A DNA stretch of 64,000 nt. Source: Lottia gigantea (taxonomy: Eukaryota > Mollusca > Gastropoda > Lottiidae). Shown here one piece after another: positions 12,301-27,300 of the stretch. Made by a program: the position numbers and the translations under genes. Position 1 is the first letter of the stretch; each line of letters begins with the position of its first letter. Below the pieces are notes generated by a model, which saw only the letters and a program-made list of their open reading frames with translations, was not told the DNA's origin and did not search any database. The stretch lies in assembly GCF_000327385.1 (NCBI RefSeq), contig NW_008710013.1, positions 522,329 to 586,328 of the forward strand, written 5' to 3'.

Positions 12301-15300
12301 TTATGACATAGACAGTGTAGAAAGGAACCACATTTGCCCCACTCAATTTAAGTATGGTGCTTATAATTTCGAAAATAAGCTAGGTTCAGGATAGCGAACT
12401 AAATTGTACAACTGTGGAGTTCAGACATAAGAGCTCAGTAATATAAGCTTGTTACAATATTTTCAGCAATTTAAGGAAAATGGATTTGAAATATTTTATG
12501 ATTATAAGCTTATTATATTGTAAGCTCTTTAAAGGTTAAGGTTCTACATTATGTTCCAGATGACAATTTATGACCTGATTTCATTTGATAACTTTTTGAG
12601 TTCTAATTGTTTTTATGATAGACATTTTAAATGGGTTTCAGAATTACTTCCACCAGAGATCTTTGCAATATTTTGAAGAACCATACCACAAAAATGGAAG
12701 AAAAACTCCAACAATGTATGTATATTAATGTGATCTGATATCAAAAAGTCTAATATTTTAGTTTATATTAGTCTGAAACATCTGCCTCTATTCTAGCCTC
12801 TGATTGGACACTTTTGTGTTGTTAGTATCACATGACTCTGTGACCTTTGAACTTTTGGCTGCACACACAGTTTTAAATGGCTGTTGCCAGATCAGTTTAA
12901 AAAACTTTGATGGAACCAGAGATATAAATAGTTTAGGGAGAAAATAGTGATTGACCGATTGTCGCTAATAATCGGTTCTCGATTGATTATGTCCTAACGA
13001 TTGCGACAATCGATTTAGAACATGAACAATCGATCATTGGTAAAGTAATTTTCAAACACACCTTTCAAAGCTATTTTCACACGAACGCACCTCAAGGGAG
13101 GCCACTCTACTGTTTAGTCGCAGACTGGTATGGCAGACAACATGGAAGAAGGCATAAAACACATTTGTCCCCATCCAGGGGGGAAACAAAATCAAAAGTA
13201 TGGAAATACTTGGGGTTTCTAAATGTAAATGAGGACGAGCCTCCCATCAAATCCAATCTAAATATAGCATCTGCCATCTGCTGACTTTGTTGGAAAACTT
13301 ACAAAAACAACGGTAAGTTAAAAGATTAACCATATAGGCCTATGTTAAAACAATCTTTATTGTAATAAAGACTTTTTGGTATGAAATACACAACAATCAT
13401 GAAAACATGTCATTCCTTTGATTTATTTCATTGAAGCATTCTATATTTGCATCAGATCCAGCCAGGCGTTCGTGGGGTACAGTAGATGATTACTTGATTA
13501 TGTGACATGAATATCACATACCATTATTTCTACTAATATATTGATATAAAACAAATTCATTTTAGCATGCTTGAAGTTCGAAATTGATTATAATCGGATG
13601 AACGGTTTCAGATTAATTGCCCTTGACTTAGTAAAAGCGCGTCACGTTTGCTTTGTAGGCATGATAGAGACTACTGTTTTTATCCAATCTTGATGAAACG
13701 AGATATGCATATATATATTGATGCGATCTTGGTCGAATTTGAAATTGGTAATATTCGGATGAACATTTTCAGAGTTATTGCCCTTGTGTGTACAGTGATG
13801 AGACATTCTTCATTTTTGAATTTGATGATAATTTGATGAACTGTTTCAGGTTTTTGCCTTGACTTATAGATGATGTTAAGATTATTTGAAAGTTCATTAT
13901 TAAGCCACAAAAGATTTTGTTATCATTTCTGCCAACTGGTAGTGGGCGTATGTTACCATGCCTGGCAAGCTATCTTTATTTTTAGTATAGCCACTTCCCA
14001 GTAGGGCCTAAGGACCAGGGGCCGGTTTCACAAAGCTTATGATTGTCGCAAGTTTACGAACATTCATCAAATTAACCTTTTGACCTAACCTGATGGTTTG
14101 CTTTAACCAATAAAATTTAACTGGATCAATTCCGCATACCTAATGAAAAGGTGTTTTTTCTATTTTCACTTTCAGTGCACTTGATCTATTGCTCCTGAAA
14201 ATACACCTTTTGATCGCGTCACAAAAATGCCAATGTAAATTTGATTGGTTAAAGCAGGTTAGATCAAAAGATTAATTTCAGAATGTTCAGACCCAACTTT
14301 GAAGTTGCTATACTAAAATTTAAATTAATAAAAAAAAAACGAAACGAAAGTTGGGTCTAATTTTGAATAGACTGATATTCCTCTTATCCACATGGAAATT
14401 TTTCAGGTGAGACAGAAAGAACCCAATTAAAATATTTGGAAAAAGAGCACAACCAGCAATTTGAGGTAAAAACTTTTATCTTATGTAGGCCCTTGGCTCT
14501 CGGTGAAAAATGAAAGAAAAACTTCATGAATATAGTTGTTTCAGCTTTGAACAGGAATTCAAATTTAAATATCAAACAAGCATTTGTCTCAAAAATAGCC
14601 TGGTGTCCAAGTGAAAGATTTCAAAGCCTTATTGAGTTTCTCCAACAATATATTCCTGCCATTTGTGAAAGAGTTTGCTAGTTGATTTACTTGGATGGAA
14701 ATGATCATCTTAATATTTAGATACTATCTGATAAAGCTTGTTGAAATTCTGACATCGTGGTAGAATATAATTGAGTTAAGTCAAGAGAGTCCTTAGTTTT
14801 AGAAAGGAAAATATTTAGGTGATTAAACAATTTAAAGATGAAAAAAAAAAAACATTACAGGAAAAATCTTAATCTACTTTTGAATTGCAGGATTTATCAG
14901 AGAAGTTTCAAAAGCTTGAATTATCTTCAGTTGAGGATCACAATAAACTTATGAATCAGTGTAAGTGGACTTGAAATTCATTATAATTTCGATAGTTTCA
15001 TGAATTTGGTTAATCTAAGAAGTCATTAAACATTATAGGACCCTATACTATTGTCTTAAAGAGACTGTCAAGTAAATGGTCTTTTATAATTTATTTGGTT
15101 TTGCTAAATACATTACCAATTCAAAATTCAGTTACAATCCCAAATCATTTTCTTCTGTAGAAAGTCATAGATATGCGCAATCACCATCAAGTGTGTTAAT
15201 ATTACTAATATGATATAACGGAATGATTTGTTTCTTTACTGTAGTGAATTTAGAACGAGATGATAGAAGTAAACTTGAAAAGGAAACAGAAGAAAAATTA

Positions 15301-18300
15301 GCCAACGCTGAAGAAGGGGTAAGTAGATTCAAAATAGTGGAATGCTTCATCATACACCCACATCTCTCTTTGTGGACGTATATTGTCGGCACCCCTGTCC
15401 GTCCGTCTGTAGGTCCGTCTGTACGTCTGTCCGTCTGTCCGTCTGTCAACATTTGCTTGTAAATTCGGTATGTGTATACATATTCATAAAACGAAGATCA
15501 AGTTCGAATTTGAGCTATTTTCGACCGTTAGAAGCAGAGTTATTGCCCTTGCCCCAAAATCTTGAATATGCTTTTACTCTCTTAGTTTTCAACCGATTTT
15601 GATGAAACTTAAAATGGATGTTATTGGACCTAAATCGATAGGTTTGAGAAAGTTAAGTTTACTTCTGATGAAATTTAAGGCTTTTTCAAGATTTAGACCT
15701 CTTACGTCAGTTTTAAGGAGTTATCGACCTTTAACTTCTATAAGTGCTTCTATCAACATCAATTGCTCGTAAACTCTCCGTCTGTCGGTCCGTCCGCCCG
15801 TCAACATTTGCTTGTAAACGCTCTAAAAACTAGAGTTTTTGATAGAATCAAATGAAATTCGGTATGTGTATACATATTCATGAAACGAAGATCAAGTTGG
15901 AATTTGAGCTATTTTCAACCGTTAGAAGCAAAATTATTGCCCTTGCCCCAAAATCTTGAATATGCTATTACTCTCTTAATTTTCAACCGATTTTGATGTT
16001 ATTGGACCTAAATCGAAAGGTTTAAGAAAGTTTAGTTTACTTCTGATTAAATTTAAGGCTTTTTCAAGATTTAGGCCTCTTAGGTCAGTTTGGAGGAGTT
16101 ATCGCCCTTAAACCTCTATACAGTAAGTGCTTCTATCAACATCATTTACTTGTAAGCATGCCGCGGTAGGCGTATATGGCTGTGGTCCTCTATCTTTTTT
16201 ATATTGTCATCGCCCTGTCCGTTGGTGTGTCCGTCAACATTTCTTGTGGACACAATAGAGACTAGAGTTTTCATTTGATTGTAATGACTGGTGAGATCTC
16301 AATCAAGTTCGAATTTAACAATTCTTCTATGAGTTATTGCTCTTATGGTCAAGTCTGAATTTGACTATTGTCAGTTTTTGTATTTTTATGTCTGTCGCCC
16401 CCCTACGTCTTGGTAAAAACGTGTCAAATTTGCTGTGTAGGCACGAAAGAGACCACAGTTTTTATCCGATCTTGATGAAACTTGTTATGTATATATATAA
16501 TGATGAGAGCTCGGTCAATTTTCCTTGACTTAGTAAAAATCAATTAGTCAAATTTGGCATGTAGGCACGATAGAGACTACAGTTTTTACCCAATCTTGAT
16601 GAAACTTGCATTTTTATAAACATTTTAGTCTACTTTATTATTTATATTTATTTAGTTAAGAAAATTGATTGATCAGTGTGATGATAAGGAGATAGAAATT
16701 AGAGAGTTGAGTTCCAGATTACTAAGAAATGAAGATAACATGTACACCTATCAACAGAAATTAGGTAAAATTTTAGCATTTTCATCTGAAAAGTACTATC
16801 CCCAATGCTATGCTGTTTGTATTGATGACAATTTTGCAAGGACAGTGGCATTAACCTACTTTAATACGCCGACATGAAATGCGGGGTGTGTATTGGCGTC
16901 ACCCCTCTCTGTCCGTCCGACAGTCCATTCACAATTGCTCATAAACACTCTTGGAGACACAAATCTTGATGGATTTTGATGAAAATTGGGGTGAATGGTT
17001 GTTATCACTCACTCAAAATATTTCGTATGAGTTATTGCCCTTGTTCTTGAAAACACGTTCAAATTTTTAGCCCGTAAACAATCTAGAAGGCACAATTCTG
17101 GATGGAATTTGACAAAACTTGGTGTGAGTGTTTGTTATCAACCACGGATGAACCCTATTGAAAATCAGACTAACCAAAATATATTTAGTAAGGTATGAGT
17201 TATTGCCCTTGTTCTTAATAAGGTGTTTAATATTCAGCTTGTCAACATTTTAGAAGGCACAATTCTTGATGGAACTTGGTGTGAGTGTTTGTAATCACCC
17301 GAGGATGAACCCTATTGAAAATCAGAAAAATCTATAAATAATTAGTATGAGTTATTGCTCTTGTTCTTGAAAACACATTAAATTTTAGCTAATTAACACT
17401 TTAGAAGGTTCAATTATTGACAGATTTTGAGGAAACTTGGTGTGAATGTTTGTTATCACCCATGGATGAACCCTATTGAAAATCAAAAAGTGTTTTAGTT
17501 TAGGATAATGACCTCGGACGAGTTTTTACAGAGTATAGAAAACCCAAGAAAGAAAATACTTTAAGGCAAAGCCTGAGGATATTTGGCCTCACCTTTCTCC
17601 TTTGACGGTTTTCTAAACTCTGTAAAAACTTTTCAGAGAATAAAGAACCTTGGTAAGACTCGAACTTCCGAATAAAGAACCTGCGTAAAACCTTGGAATA
17701 AAGAACCTATCAAGAGATGGGAGGTTATTACTGACTTATAATCAACCTGCAATATCAAAGAGATTTGCCGCCATATGATTATGATGCTTTCAAACTTGGT
17801 AATACTATTCAGTATTGCCCCGAAAAGTTCAAAAGAAGTGTATGACTGAAGGTTGAATATTTCATACTGGTGAATTGTTACTTCAAAATTAAAGCTACCA
17901 GTGGGCGTATATTACCTTGCCTGGCATGCTGTCTTTGAAATATGCACCTCTATTAAGAGTAATGCTATTCAACATTTTTATTATTCAGAGACAACTCAGA
18001 AAGATTTACAGTGTCTGACAAGAGATTTACAAGAAAAGGACAGTAATCTAAAAGACTTACAAACTGAACTTCAAGCAAATTTGGTATGTTCACTACTAAA
18101 TCATACTTCTTTGTTGAAAATATTTAGTTATTTTTAACGATACATGTTTCTTTGTGAGTACATCATTAACCGTTCTGATCTTGCAGTCCACCAAATACTA
18201 GGTAGGAAATGGCAGCAGTAGATTCCTCCCCTGACAATAATTCCTCCCTTTGGTCTTCCAATTTCTTCCCCTGTTGAGAAGCACTGTTCTAAACAGTATT

Positions 18301-21300
18301 CTTCATCTTTGATTTATAAAAATAAAAGATCACTGAATGCTCATAATTATTAATATTTGTATTTCTAATCATTATAGAAAGAAAAAAGTGAGTTAACAGT
18401 AAACCTGAACAATATGGAGATTGAATTACAAGATAGGAAACAACATCAGCAAGAATTGGAGCAGACTATCTTAGACAATCAACATCAGTTTGATTCCAGT
18501 ATTAATATTTTACAACAAGATCTTGACACTGATAAAAAGCAAATTCAAGACAAAATGAAAAGGTTTGAATATTCTCTGATTAATGAATTATAATCCAATA
18601 GGACGGACAAAACTGTACAGTTTTATCAGATGTGAGTAGAAAACAAATTTTGACAGTTTAAAATATAAATCACAAAGTATGTGAAAAAGAGAGTAAGTGT
18701 TATATTTTCCTAAATTTACAGTAAAAAGTTTGTGAAGAAATATAGTAATTATATTTCAGAATTGATGAATTAGAAAGAGATAAACAAAATTATCAGTTAA
18801 AATTTGAAAAACTCCAGAAGGATAAAGGTAAAAGAGAATGATTTTTTCTTCTGAAAATTGTACAGAATTGAAAAAGCTATTTAAATGTTTTCACCTTTCA
18901 TCAATTATACTGATGTTATGTGCTTACTTGCTTACTGATTGAAATTTTTTCTAGATTTGTTGTGCCATGAAAAAACTGACCTTGAAGAAAGAATGTCTGA
19001 ACTTAAACATTTGTTGGTATGTATTGTATTGGATGAGTAGATTTAAAAAAAAAATCCTAGATATTGTGACATTTTTGGTGTCATTTTATTAATTGTTTTA
19101 TCATAGTTTGGAAACTGTCATGTGTTGAGCACAGTCATTTTGAAATGGAAATGTTTAATTGAATTGTTTGTGAATAGGAAACTCTGAATGCTGAGAAAAA
19201 TGATATAAGTCAAGAAATCCAGAGATTACAGACTCAGTTGAATATCAGAACTTCAGAAATGGAAGAAAAAAGTACAATATTAGATGAACTTCAGGTAGGA
19301 TCAATTTCACAGTTGATGTCTATTGTTCACCAATCCCTTTCTATTTTTAAAAACTTGCCTGTTTCAGGGATCCCAGTAAGGAACAAAAACATAGAGGAAA
19401 TGAAAATGAGTGGGCTAAAAGCTTCCATATGGGGTGCAGAAGGAGATTTTACCATTTTAAGATGATTTTAAGTCATTTCATTTATATATATAGAAATCTT
19501 TTCATCCCAAAAACCAAAATTGTTAGTTGTGTTATTCACAAATTAAAAAAAAAATATACCCTTAAACAAAAAAAATACAGGAATTGCTCTAAATAGAGAA
19601 AATCTGGGACCCTTGCCATTGACAGTATTAAACAAGTTGTTGATTTATCTAGTTCAGACACTCAATTTCAGGTATTCTCATTTCTCCCAGGCTTTATTAA
19701 AACACTACCGGATAGTTAGTGGATGTACAGATATTTTGACAACAAAAATAATTTATGATTATGATATCTACTAAAGTAATTTTAAGATGTTGCTTTGTTT
19801 TCTAGATTGCAAATGAAACACTACTAAATCAAATAACCCAAAAAGAATTTATGTGTAACTGTTTAAAAGATAATTTAGAATCAATAAATGACGTTTTGAA
19901 GTCTAAAGAGGTATATATATATAACTTTTGCATGTGATGAAATATGACCAGTTAGTAATCTGATAGTGAAAAATTCCAATTCACAATATGTCAGTCATTG
20001 AAAGAGCTTTGAATAGTTTTCCAAACTAAGGTAAGATACAAAAAATAATAAATATGAGTTCACTTATCAATTCATTAAAATTTCAGTTTCACATATACGC
20101 CTTTCCGTTTTAAAGCATTCCTTTTTTTTTATCCATATTTATAGCACCATTTCCAAGAGTTAATAAAGAAAGAAGGTGAATCCACTGAGAGTCTTCAGAA
20201 CTTGATGATTGAGTATGAAGAACTAGTGAAAAGATTTGAAGCTGAAAAGTAAGTTTTTTAATGTCTGTGATTTGACCTCTTTGGATAATCAAGTTAAAAT
20301 ATTGGGGTAACCGCTTGAAACCTTGTATATGCCTTAATTGGTCATTTTGACTGTTTGGTACCTTTCGAAAGCTCGTAAAAGCAAGGATCTTGTGATCAAA
20401 ACCTTGTATTCTAATTAGCTTGATTGTCAATAACCAAATGCACTAATTAAATAACACGTATATAAACGGTCAGATTTAAAACGTTGTAAAATATTATATT
20501 ATACGAGGTTCAACGTTTAAAAAGTTTTAAAAAAAATACGCATACAAATAGTTTTTTGCGCTTTTCTTGAAAAGTATTTTCGCGTCATGTATCGTTATAC
20601 AAGATTTCAAGCGGTCACCCACAATATGGTTTATTAGTTCACCTTAACCAACAAAATGTGTTTGAATAGACTGATCAGGTTATATAATATGTATACAATA
20701 GAAGATGGAATAACATAGCTGCCATATATTTTTTGACAATTTCATTAATTTATTGAGAAGTTGTAAGATAAAATAAATCATATTCTTTTTGCAAGGAAAA
20801 AAATCTACATTTTAGATCTGTAAATAAGGGTTTTGAAAAAAACATGAAGGAGCTAAGATCTGAAGTTCAATCTAAAGATAAAGATTTATCTGGAAAGGAT
20901 AAAGAAATTACAAAGTTGAAGAAAGAAATAGAGGTAATTATTTGTAATTTTTTCACACATTTAGATATATTTTTGAAAAAACAATAGTTTTGAAAAAATG
21001 AGATTTATACCAAAAATATAAATTTGAATTTGTTTACTTATCCCCTGCAAATAAGTCTATTCAATATACGGCAAATAAAGACATTTCTTGAAAACATTTA
21101 GTAAATTAGGAATATTTTAAAGCCAATCCAAGTAGTGAAATAATAAGAAATTCTTTCTATTATTTCTATTTTCTAGCTATCTGAGATTTTTTCAACGAAT
21201 TAAGAATTCTATTTTATTATTTCAGAAACAAAAGAAAGAAAAAGCAACTGTGACTGAAGAACTTGAAATTGTCCGAGGGGACTTGAATGAATTGAGGTAT

Positions 21301-24300
21301 TCTATGTAACATGAAAGTACAATGTACATGGTTAAAGATGTTCAAAAGATGTTTTCTAGCGTTTGTATGTGTATTGGAGACATTTTTGGCTGTTATATAT
21401 ATATATCATTCTTCTACCTGGTATTCTAAAAAGATTCTATCGTAAATTTCAAATGGGAAATCACTTGTTCATTCATGTATTTTAAATTGCAATAAAACAT
21501 ATTCAAAATCGCTAAATGCAAAAAAAAGTGTATCCTTGATAATTATTATAGCTTTACTAAAAACAAATTAGTAACTTTCATTATTATCTTATTAGAAGTA
21601 AGTCATGTTTTTAGCTTAAGTATTCTATTCTTTACAGAAAAGAACAAGAAAATTTATATCAAGAAATAACAGCTGTCAAAGAAGAGAATGAAAAGTTAAA
21701 GGCACAACATCATGAAACTGTTAGTGTGATTAATATTGAAAACCAAATATGAACTTCAAAGTACAATTAAAAAATAGTGGACACCAACCTTTTATTGTAA
21801 CTTAAAGTACAGAGAATCCTTATTATTTAACAGAATACAATTGTGTGATTTGGATTTTTTTTTTTTTTTTTTTGCATTTTATGGATTGACCAATGATCAA
21901 TGATTTCTTGTCTTTGTAATTTAACAGTCAGCTATTGAATATTTCAGGGAAAGAATTTGAATAATGAAAGAGAATCTAAATCAAAGAAGGTAACAGATTT
22001 AGAAACAAAACAAAAAGAACTGAAAGGAGAAATAACAAGCAAAAATAAACAACTCAAAGAATTGGAAAAAGAGCTAAAATCAATGAAGATAAAATTGAAT
22101 CAAAAACAAAAAGCTACAGAAGAAAGTACCAAACAGATAGAACAACTATCAGAAGAGCTAACAACTGTTTATGAAGAAAATGGTAGATTGAAGAAGAATG
22201 TAGATGAAATCAAAGAACATATTAATGTAGAAAAAAATCAATCAGCAGAAAGTGAATCAAGGGTTGGTGTATTAGAATTTTGGTTTGGAATTGAATTTTA
22301 ATAAAGATCAAATTCAAATAATAATTAGAAAGATAATAACAATGATCCTGCTATTTTTCTCTAAGCTTTAAACACATATTCTTATTATAATTTGGAATGA
22401 GTACATGATTAATATGAAATACAATGGGATATAGATGTTTGAATTTGAACAGTTCCAATGAGACTTTTAAGGCAACTGCTCAGAGTTTGGGCATTTTGTG
22501 CCGATTTGAGTGCTTCAATACTTCATCAAACCTTCAAAAGTAGGCCATTGATACCAACCATCTTTTGTGAAAGTTGTGGAACTGATTGTATGAGGTACAC
22601 TATCTTTAATTAAAAATGAATAAAATGTTGAAAAGATAGGGCTTCTTGTCAGGCAATACCAGTTCTAACAGCCATCAGCCTGCGTTTAACATCTTCATAA
22701 AATGGAATCAATTTATGGCATTTTATAAGGGTCTAAGAGCAAAGTTTTTTGTTTTCAGGTGACAGAAATAAAGAAAAAACTAGATCAGGCCTTGAAAGAT
22801 AAAAATGAAAGTGCTGGTAAATGTGAAGCTCAGATTGCAGAGATGATGGCGACTCTTCAAAAGTATAAGCAAGAAAATCAAAAGATTGTTGATCAGAAAG
22901 AAAAAGAATTAGAATCTCTTAGACTGAAACATGAACAATCAGTGAATAAAAATCAGGTAATTTCATTTCATCAGAAAATGACATAATTATTGTGATGTAT
23001 GAAGACATCTTATTCATACAATTTAATTTCAAATAGAATCGTTAGTTTAGTTGAGAGTAGGTTTGAAACAAAGACAGTAACACATGTTCAGTAGAAAGAG
23101 AAAAACAGATTCAATATGATTACATTAAAGCTGGAGTTATTTTGTTTTTTATATGTTTACTGGGTAACTGCAATCTTACTCACTTTCACTATTCAACACT
23201 TTTTGAATAAAAGGCAAAACTCAAGAAATATAGTGATTTACAGCACAAGCCAAGGCTCAGTGATCAATATCTCACAATTCCTCAGAAATAGTGGTTTAGT
23301 GAAACCAAAATTGTGCTGATTCTTAAGCTGAATTTATAAGTGTTGCTTTCTGGTGGATAGTACTTGCCTTACAAATTCTTGTTTGTAAAATCTGAATCTG
23401 TATTTCCAGTTCAGTGATAAAAATTTTGATGATTTGAAAAAAGAAAGTGAAGAACTGAAGCTGAAAATAACTAACCTAGAAAACGAAAAGGTATGGCTAA
23501 CTTGCCTAAAGGTCGGGGACTTTTGTCGCCGATTAGAGTCTTGAGTAAATCTTGCGCGTGCCTGTGCTTCCATGACAAGGTGAAAAACGTGCTGGTCACC
23601 AAAACTCTTGAGTAGACTAGTTGCTGACAAAAATCTCCGACCAAGACCTCTTGTGCGCCCGCACCTTAAGCCTAATACAATTAATATCACTGTGAAAAGT
23701 TGACAATAGCTATTACTATTCAAATAATATATAAATGATATAGATAGGGTTTTTTTTTTACTTTCTATGACCTGACTAGTGTCAGCTCACACTTTATCAC
23801 TGGATCTAATGTCTTCTGCTGATATTACATTAGATATTAATTCTATACATCAGATTTTCTTACATCTTATAGAGAGAGCAAGTGAAAGTATCGGGAGTTG
23901 ACAGCAAGATAATCAAAGATCTAAAAACGAAACTCACAAGAAAGGTAATAAAGAAATGTATTTTACTCTGTTTGAGTTGAACGAATTAAGAGTGAAATAT
24001 TTTCTTTGTCATGTGAACAAATTAAGAGTGATCGAAATGATCATGTTCAGTATAAAGTGTTAAATGTTAATTCATTTGCACTAAGACAAACATACACGGC
24101 ACTCTATATTTTTATATGTGATTAGAGTCAATTTGATTTATATCCGTGTAAAATTGGTACAGGTAATGGGTGACTGGGTTTTCAAATGGTTATAAATGCC
24201 ATGAAGTCCATTATTTGACTTGTATGTATATTGTAAAAGGTACTGGGTACCTGGATTGTTAAGGCATGAAAATTCCAATAAGTGCATTATTTGACCTGTA

Positions 24301-27300
24301 TTTGCACTGTACGAGGTACTGGGTACCTGGATTGTTAAGGCATGGAAATGCCAATTATATTCCATCTATGCCCTTCGGGCATTTCGGATTAATATTGCAT
24401 ATTCCTGGTTATCCAGCCCGAATATGCTCGAACACTCATGTTTAAAGTAAAAATAAAACCATGAACCCTGACCTATGTCACGTGATCATAGTTGATGTCT
24501 GGCCCAGCAACCTCTTGTCAGTGTCTTTTTCTGTTATGATCTAGACCAGGATAGAGCTCGAATACTCTTATAAGTTTGAGGTGTTCCTCAAGTATTTGTT
24601 CAACTTTTTTAATTCACTTTGTTGATTATTTTTCTATGATATTATCAAAAATTAAAGTCGTGTCGCTGATTCGATTTGCCTTTTGTGTTGCTATTTTTAG
24701 CATCATATATTTTATGTTGGTTCAACCTTTAATGAATTACAATATGAGTGATTTTTCCGATCAAGATTTTACTGGTTTCACATCTCAAGACTTGAGTATT
24801 GCTGAAAATATTTTGATTAATAATACTAATCAGGGCGATACGTCTAAGTTTGTTGATCTAATAACAAACGCTTCGAAACCGGAAGTAAAGTCTTCCAATG
24901 TAAACAAACATGGCCGGAAAAGGAAAAACGTGGAGAAAATTTCAGCTACAAGTACAAGTAAGAAATCTTCAAATATTTCTCGTACGGGAACAAATCCAAC
25001 GTGTACGATCACTTCGGCCTCATTTAATAATACTGATGATCGTTCAGATGTTTTCGTTAATCCGAATTCAATAAATAGGACCACAGGTCGTAAATTAGAT
25101 GATACCACGAGCGGTGGTGGGCAGGTTAATAGTTTACAAATTGATAAAGAACAATTTAACAGAAACGAACTAGCTGATTTAAAGAATCAAATTGCATATT
25201 TAACATCTATTGTAGATAAACAATTAAACAATGATAATATTTATAGGCCTACTAATGTTGATTTAGGCGATCATATTCAGGATGTAAGAAATTTAGAACA
25301 AAATGTTAGTTCTCCAGATAATTTTTATAACGAACCAGTTATTGATCTGGTAGATCCTCAGGAAATGTATGATGAGTTTCTTGAGGAAACCCCTGAGGTT
25401 CAGGAGGATGATTTTGATATCCCTAAGATATTCCAAGGGGATGATACTTTTGGTAATCCAGTCTCTGATAATCTTGTTAAATTAGTTTCTGTTGCCACTA
25501 CTAAGAAAGTGGAAGTTGCTAAATTGACATCCAAATACTCTATTCCGGAAAATTGTAAATGTTTGGTCCCACCACTCGTGGATGGAGACATCTGGAACAT
25601 TTTACCAAAGAGTGCCCAATCTCAGGATTTGTCTCTTCAAGATGTCCAAAAATTGATAAGCATTGGTATTGCCCCTCTTCTGTCAATCTTGGCATCCAAG
25701 GATCGCACCATTGATCAGAACAGTCAAGTTGTTGTAATTTTGGGCAACTCATTGAATGAAATTTCTCTGAGACGTCGACACTTGATGAAACCTTTTTTAA
25801 GTAAGAGATACCATCCTCTTTGCTCTGCTTCTCGACCTATCTCTGGAACTCTGTTTGGTCCAGACATTGCAACCAGAATCAAGGAAATAGACCAATCTGC
25901 CAAACTTTACACTCCGATGAGCTACAAAAATAATAAATTTAATAATTATTCAAATGCTTCATATAGTAGATCTTGGTATAAGAGGCCTTTTTTAGCTGGA
26001 GGCCAGAGGAGATTTCAACCTCCAGATCGAAGAGCAGCATATTATCCAAGTTACAAAAATTACCAGAACAGGGGCAGACCATACATACAGTACTCGAGGC
26101 AAAGCCAGAGGTCGTTACACAAAGAGTCAATAGATCATGTAAGTACTCCTAAGAAAACAAGTAAGGAAACTTTTAGAGCTGGTCAGCTTTCAAAGTTTTC
26201 AAAAAATTGGCAGAATCTTACAACTGATAGTTGGATTATTGATACAATAAGTAATGGTTACAAAATTGAATTTGACTCTTTACCTGTTCAGTGGTCTTTG
26301 CCGAATTCACCATACCTTTCTGTGACTGAGATTGATGTCATTGATCAGGAAGTAAGAAAACTCCTTAAAAAAGGTGCAATTGAACCTTGTGATCCCGCAC
26401 CAGACCAATTTATTTCGAACTTGTTTTTAGTACCTAAAAAGAATGGTACCTTGAGACCTGTTATCAATCTTAAAAAGTTAATAAATGATTTTGTATCTTA
26501 TGACCATTTTAAGCAGGAAACTTTGTCGGTTGTTCTGAAATCTATTACTAAGAACAGTTTTTTAACATCAATAGATCTTTGTGACGCCTATTTTTCCATT
26601 GGAATTAATCCAAGTGATAGGAAGTACTTATGTTTTGTTTGGCGTGATGTAATTTATCATTTCAAATGTTTGCCATTTGGTATTTCATCAGCACCTCGGG
26701 TGTTTACCAAAGTTTTGAAATTAATTTTTTCTTTCTTGAGAAAGCAATCAATTATATGCTGTTACTTTATAGATAATTCACTTTTCTCATCTTCAACTAT
26801 TGAAGAGTCAAGGTCTAACACTTGTAAGGCTATAGATTTGTTTCATAGTCTTGGATTTGAAGTAAATTTTGAAAAATCAAAATTAAAACCATCTAAAGAA
26901 TTTGTCTTTCTTGGGTTTATTATAAACACAGAGTCATATAAAGTTTTCATGACTCAGGATAAGTTAGATAAGATTGTCTCTTCAGCTAGAAATTTATTAG
27001 CTTCTGTTTTCACTGTAAGAGATTTAGCCTCTTTTATTGGTCTTTGTTCTTTTAGTAGAATTGCAATCCGACCTGCCTCATTTTATATACACTATTTAGA
27101 CAAAGGCAAAACAACACAGCTTTCACAATCCAACCTTGACTACGATACTGTTGTGAAACTTGACTCTTATATGATCCAGGAGCTTTATTGGTGGATTGAC
27201 AAATGCCATTTTTTCAATGGGAATCATATTCAGCCTCCACCAGTGGATGAGATGGTAACCACCGATGCATCTGGAATGGGTTGGTGAGCTCACTTAAATA

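Noticed and set aside
14016-14300. GGGGCCGGTTTCACAAAGCT motif, often seen at ends of marine invertebrate repeats
   Set aside because: The matching opposite end was not found, so limits could not be set.
15165-15602. Overlapping ORFs rich in PSVRLSVCPSV / TDGQTDRRTDG
   Set aside because: Translation of the CCGTCTGT microsatellite in two strands, not a protein.
23334-23723. Minus-strand ORF of 129 codons
   Set aside because: Overlaps the SYCP1 exon 23410-23490 and a hairpin repeat; no recognisable domain.
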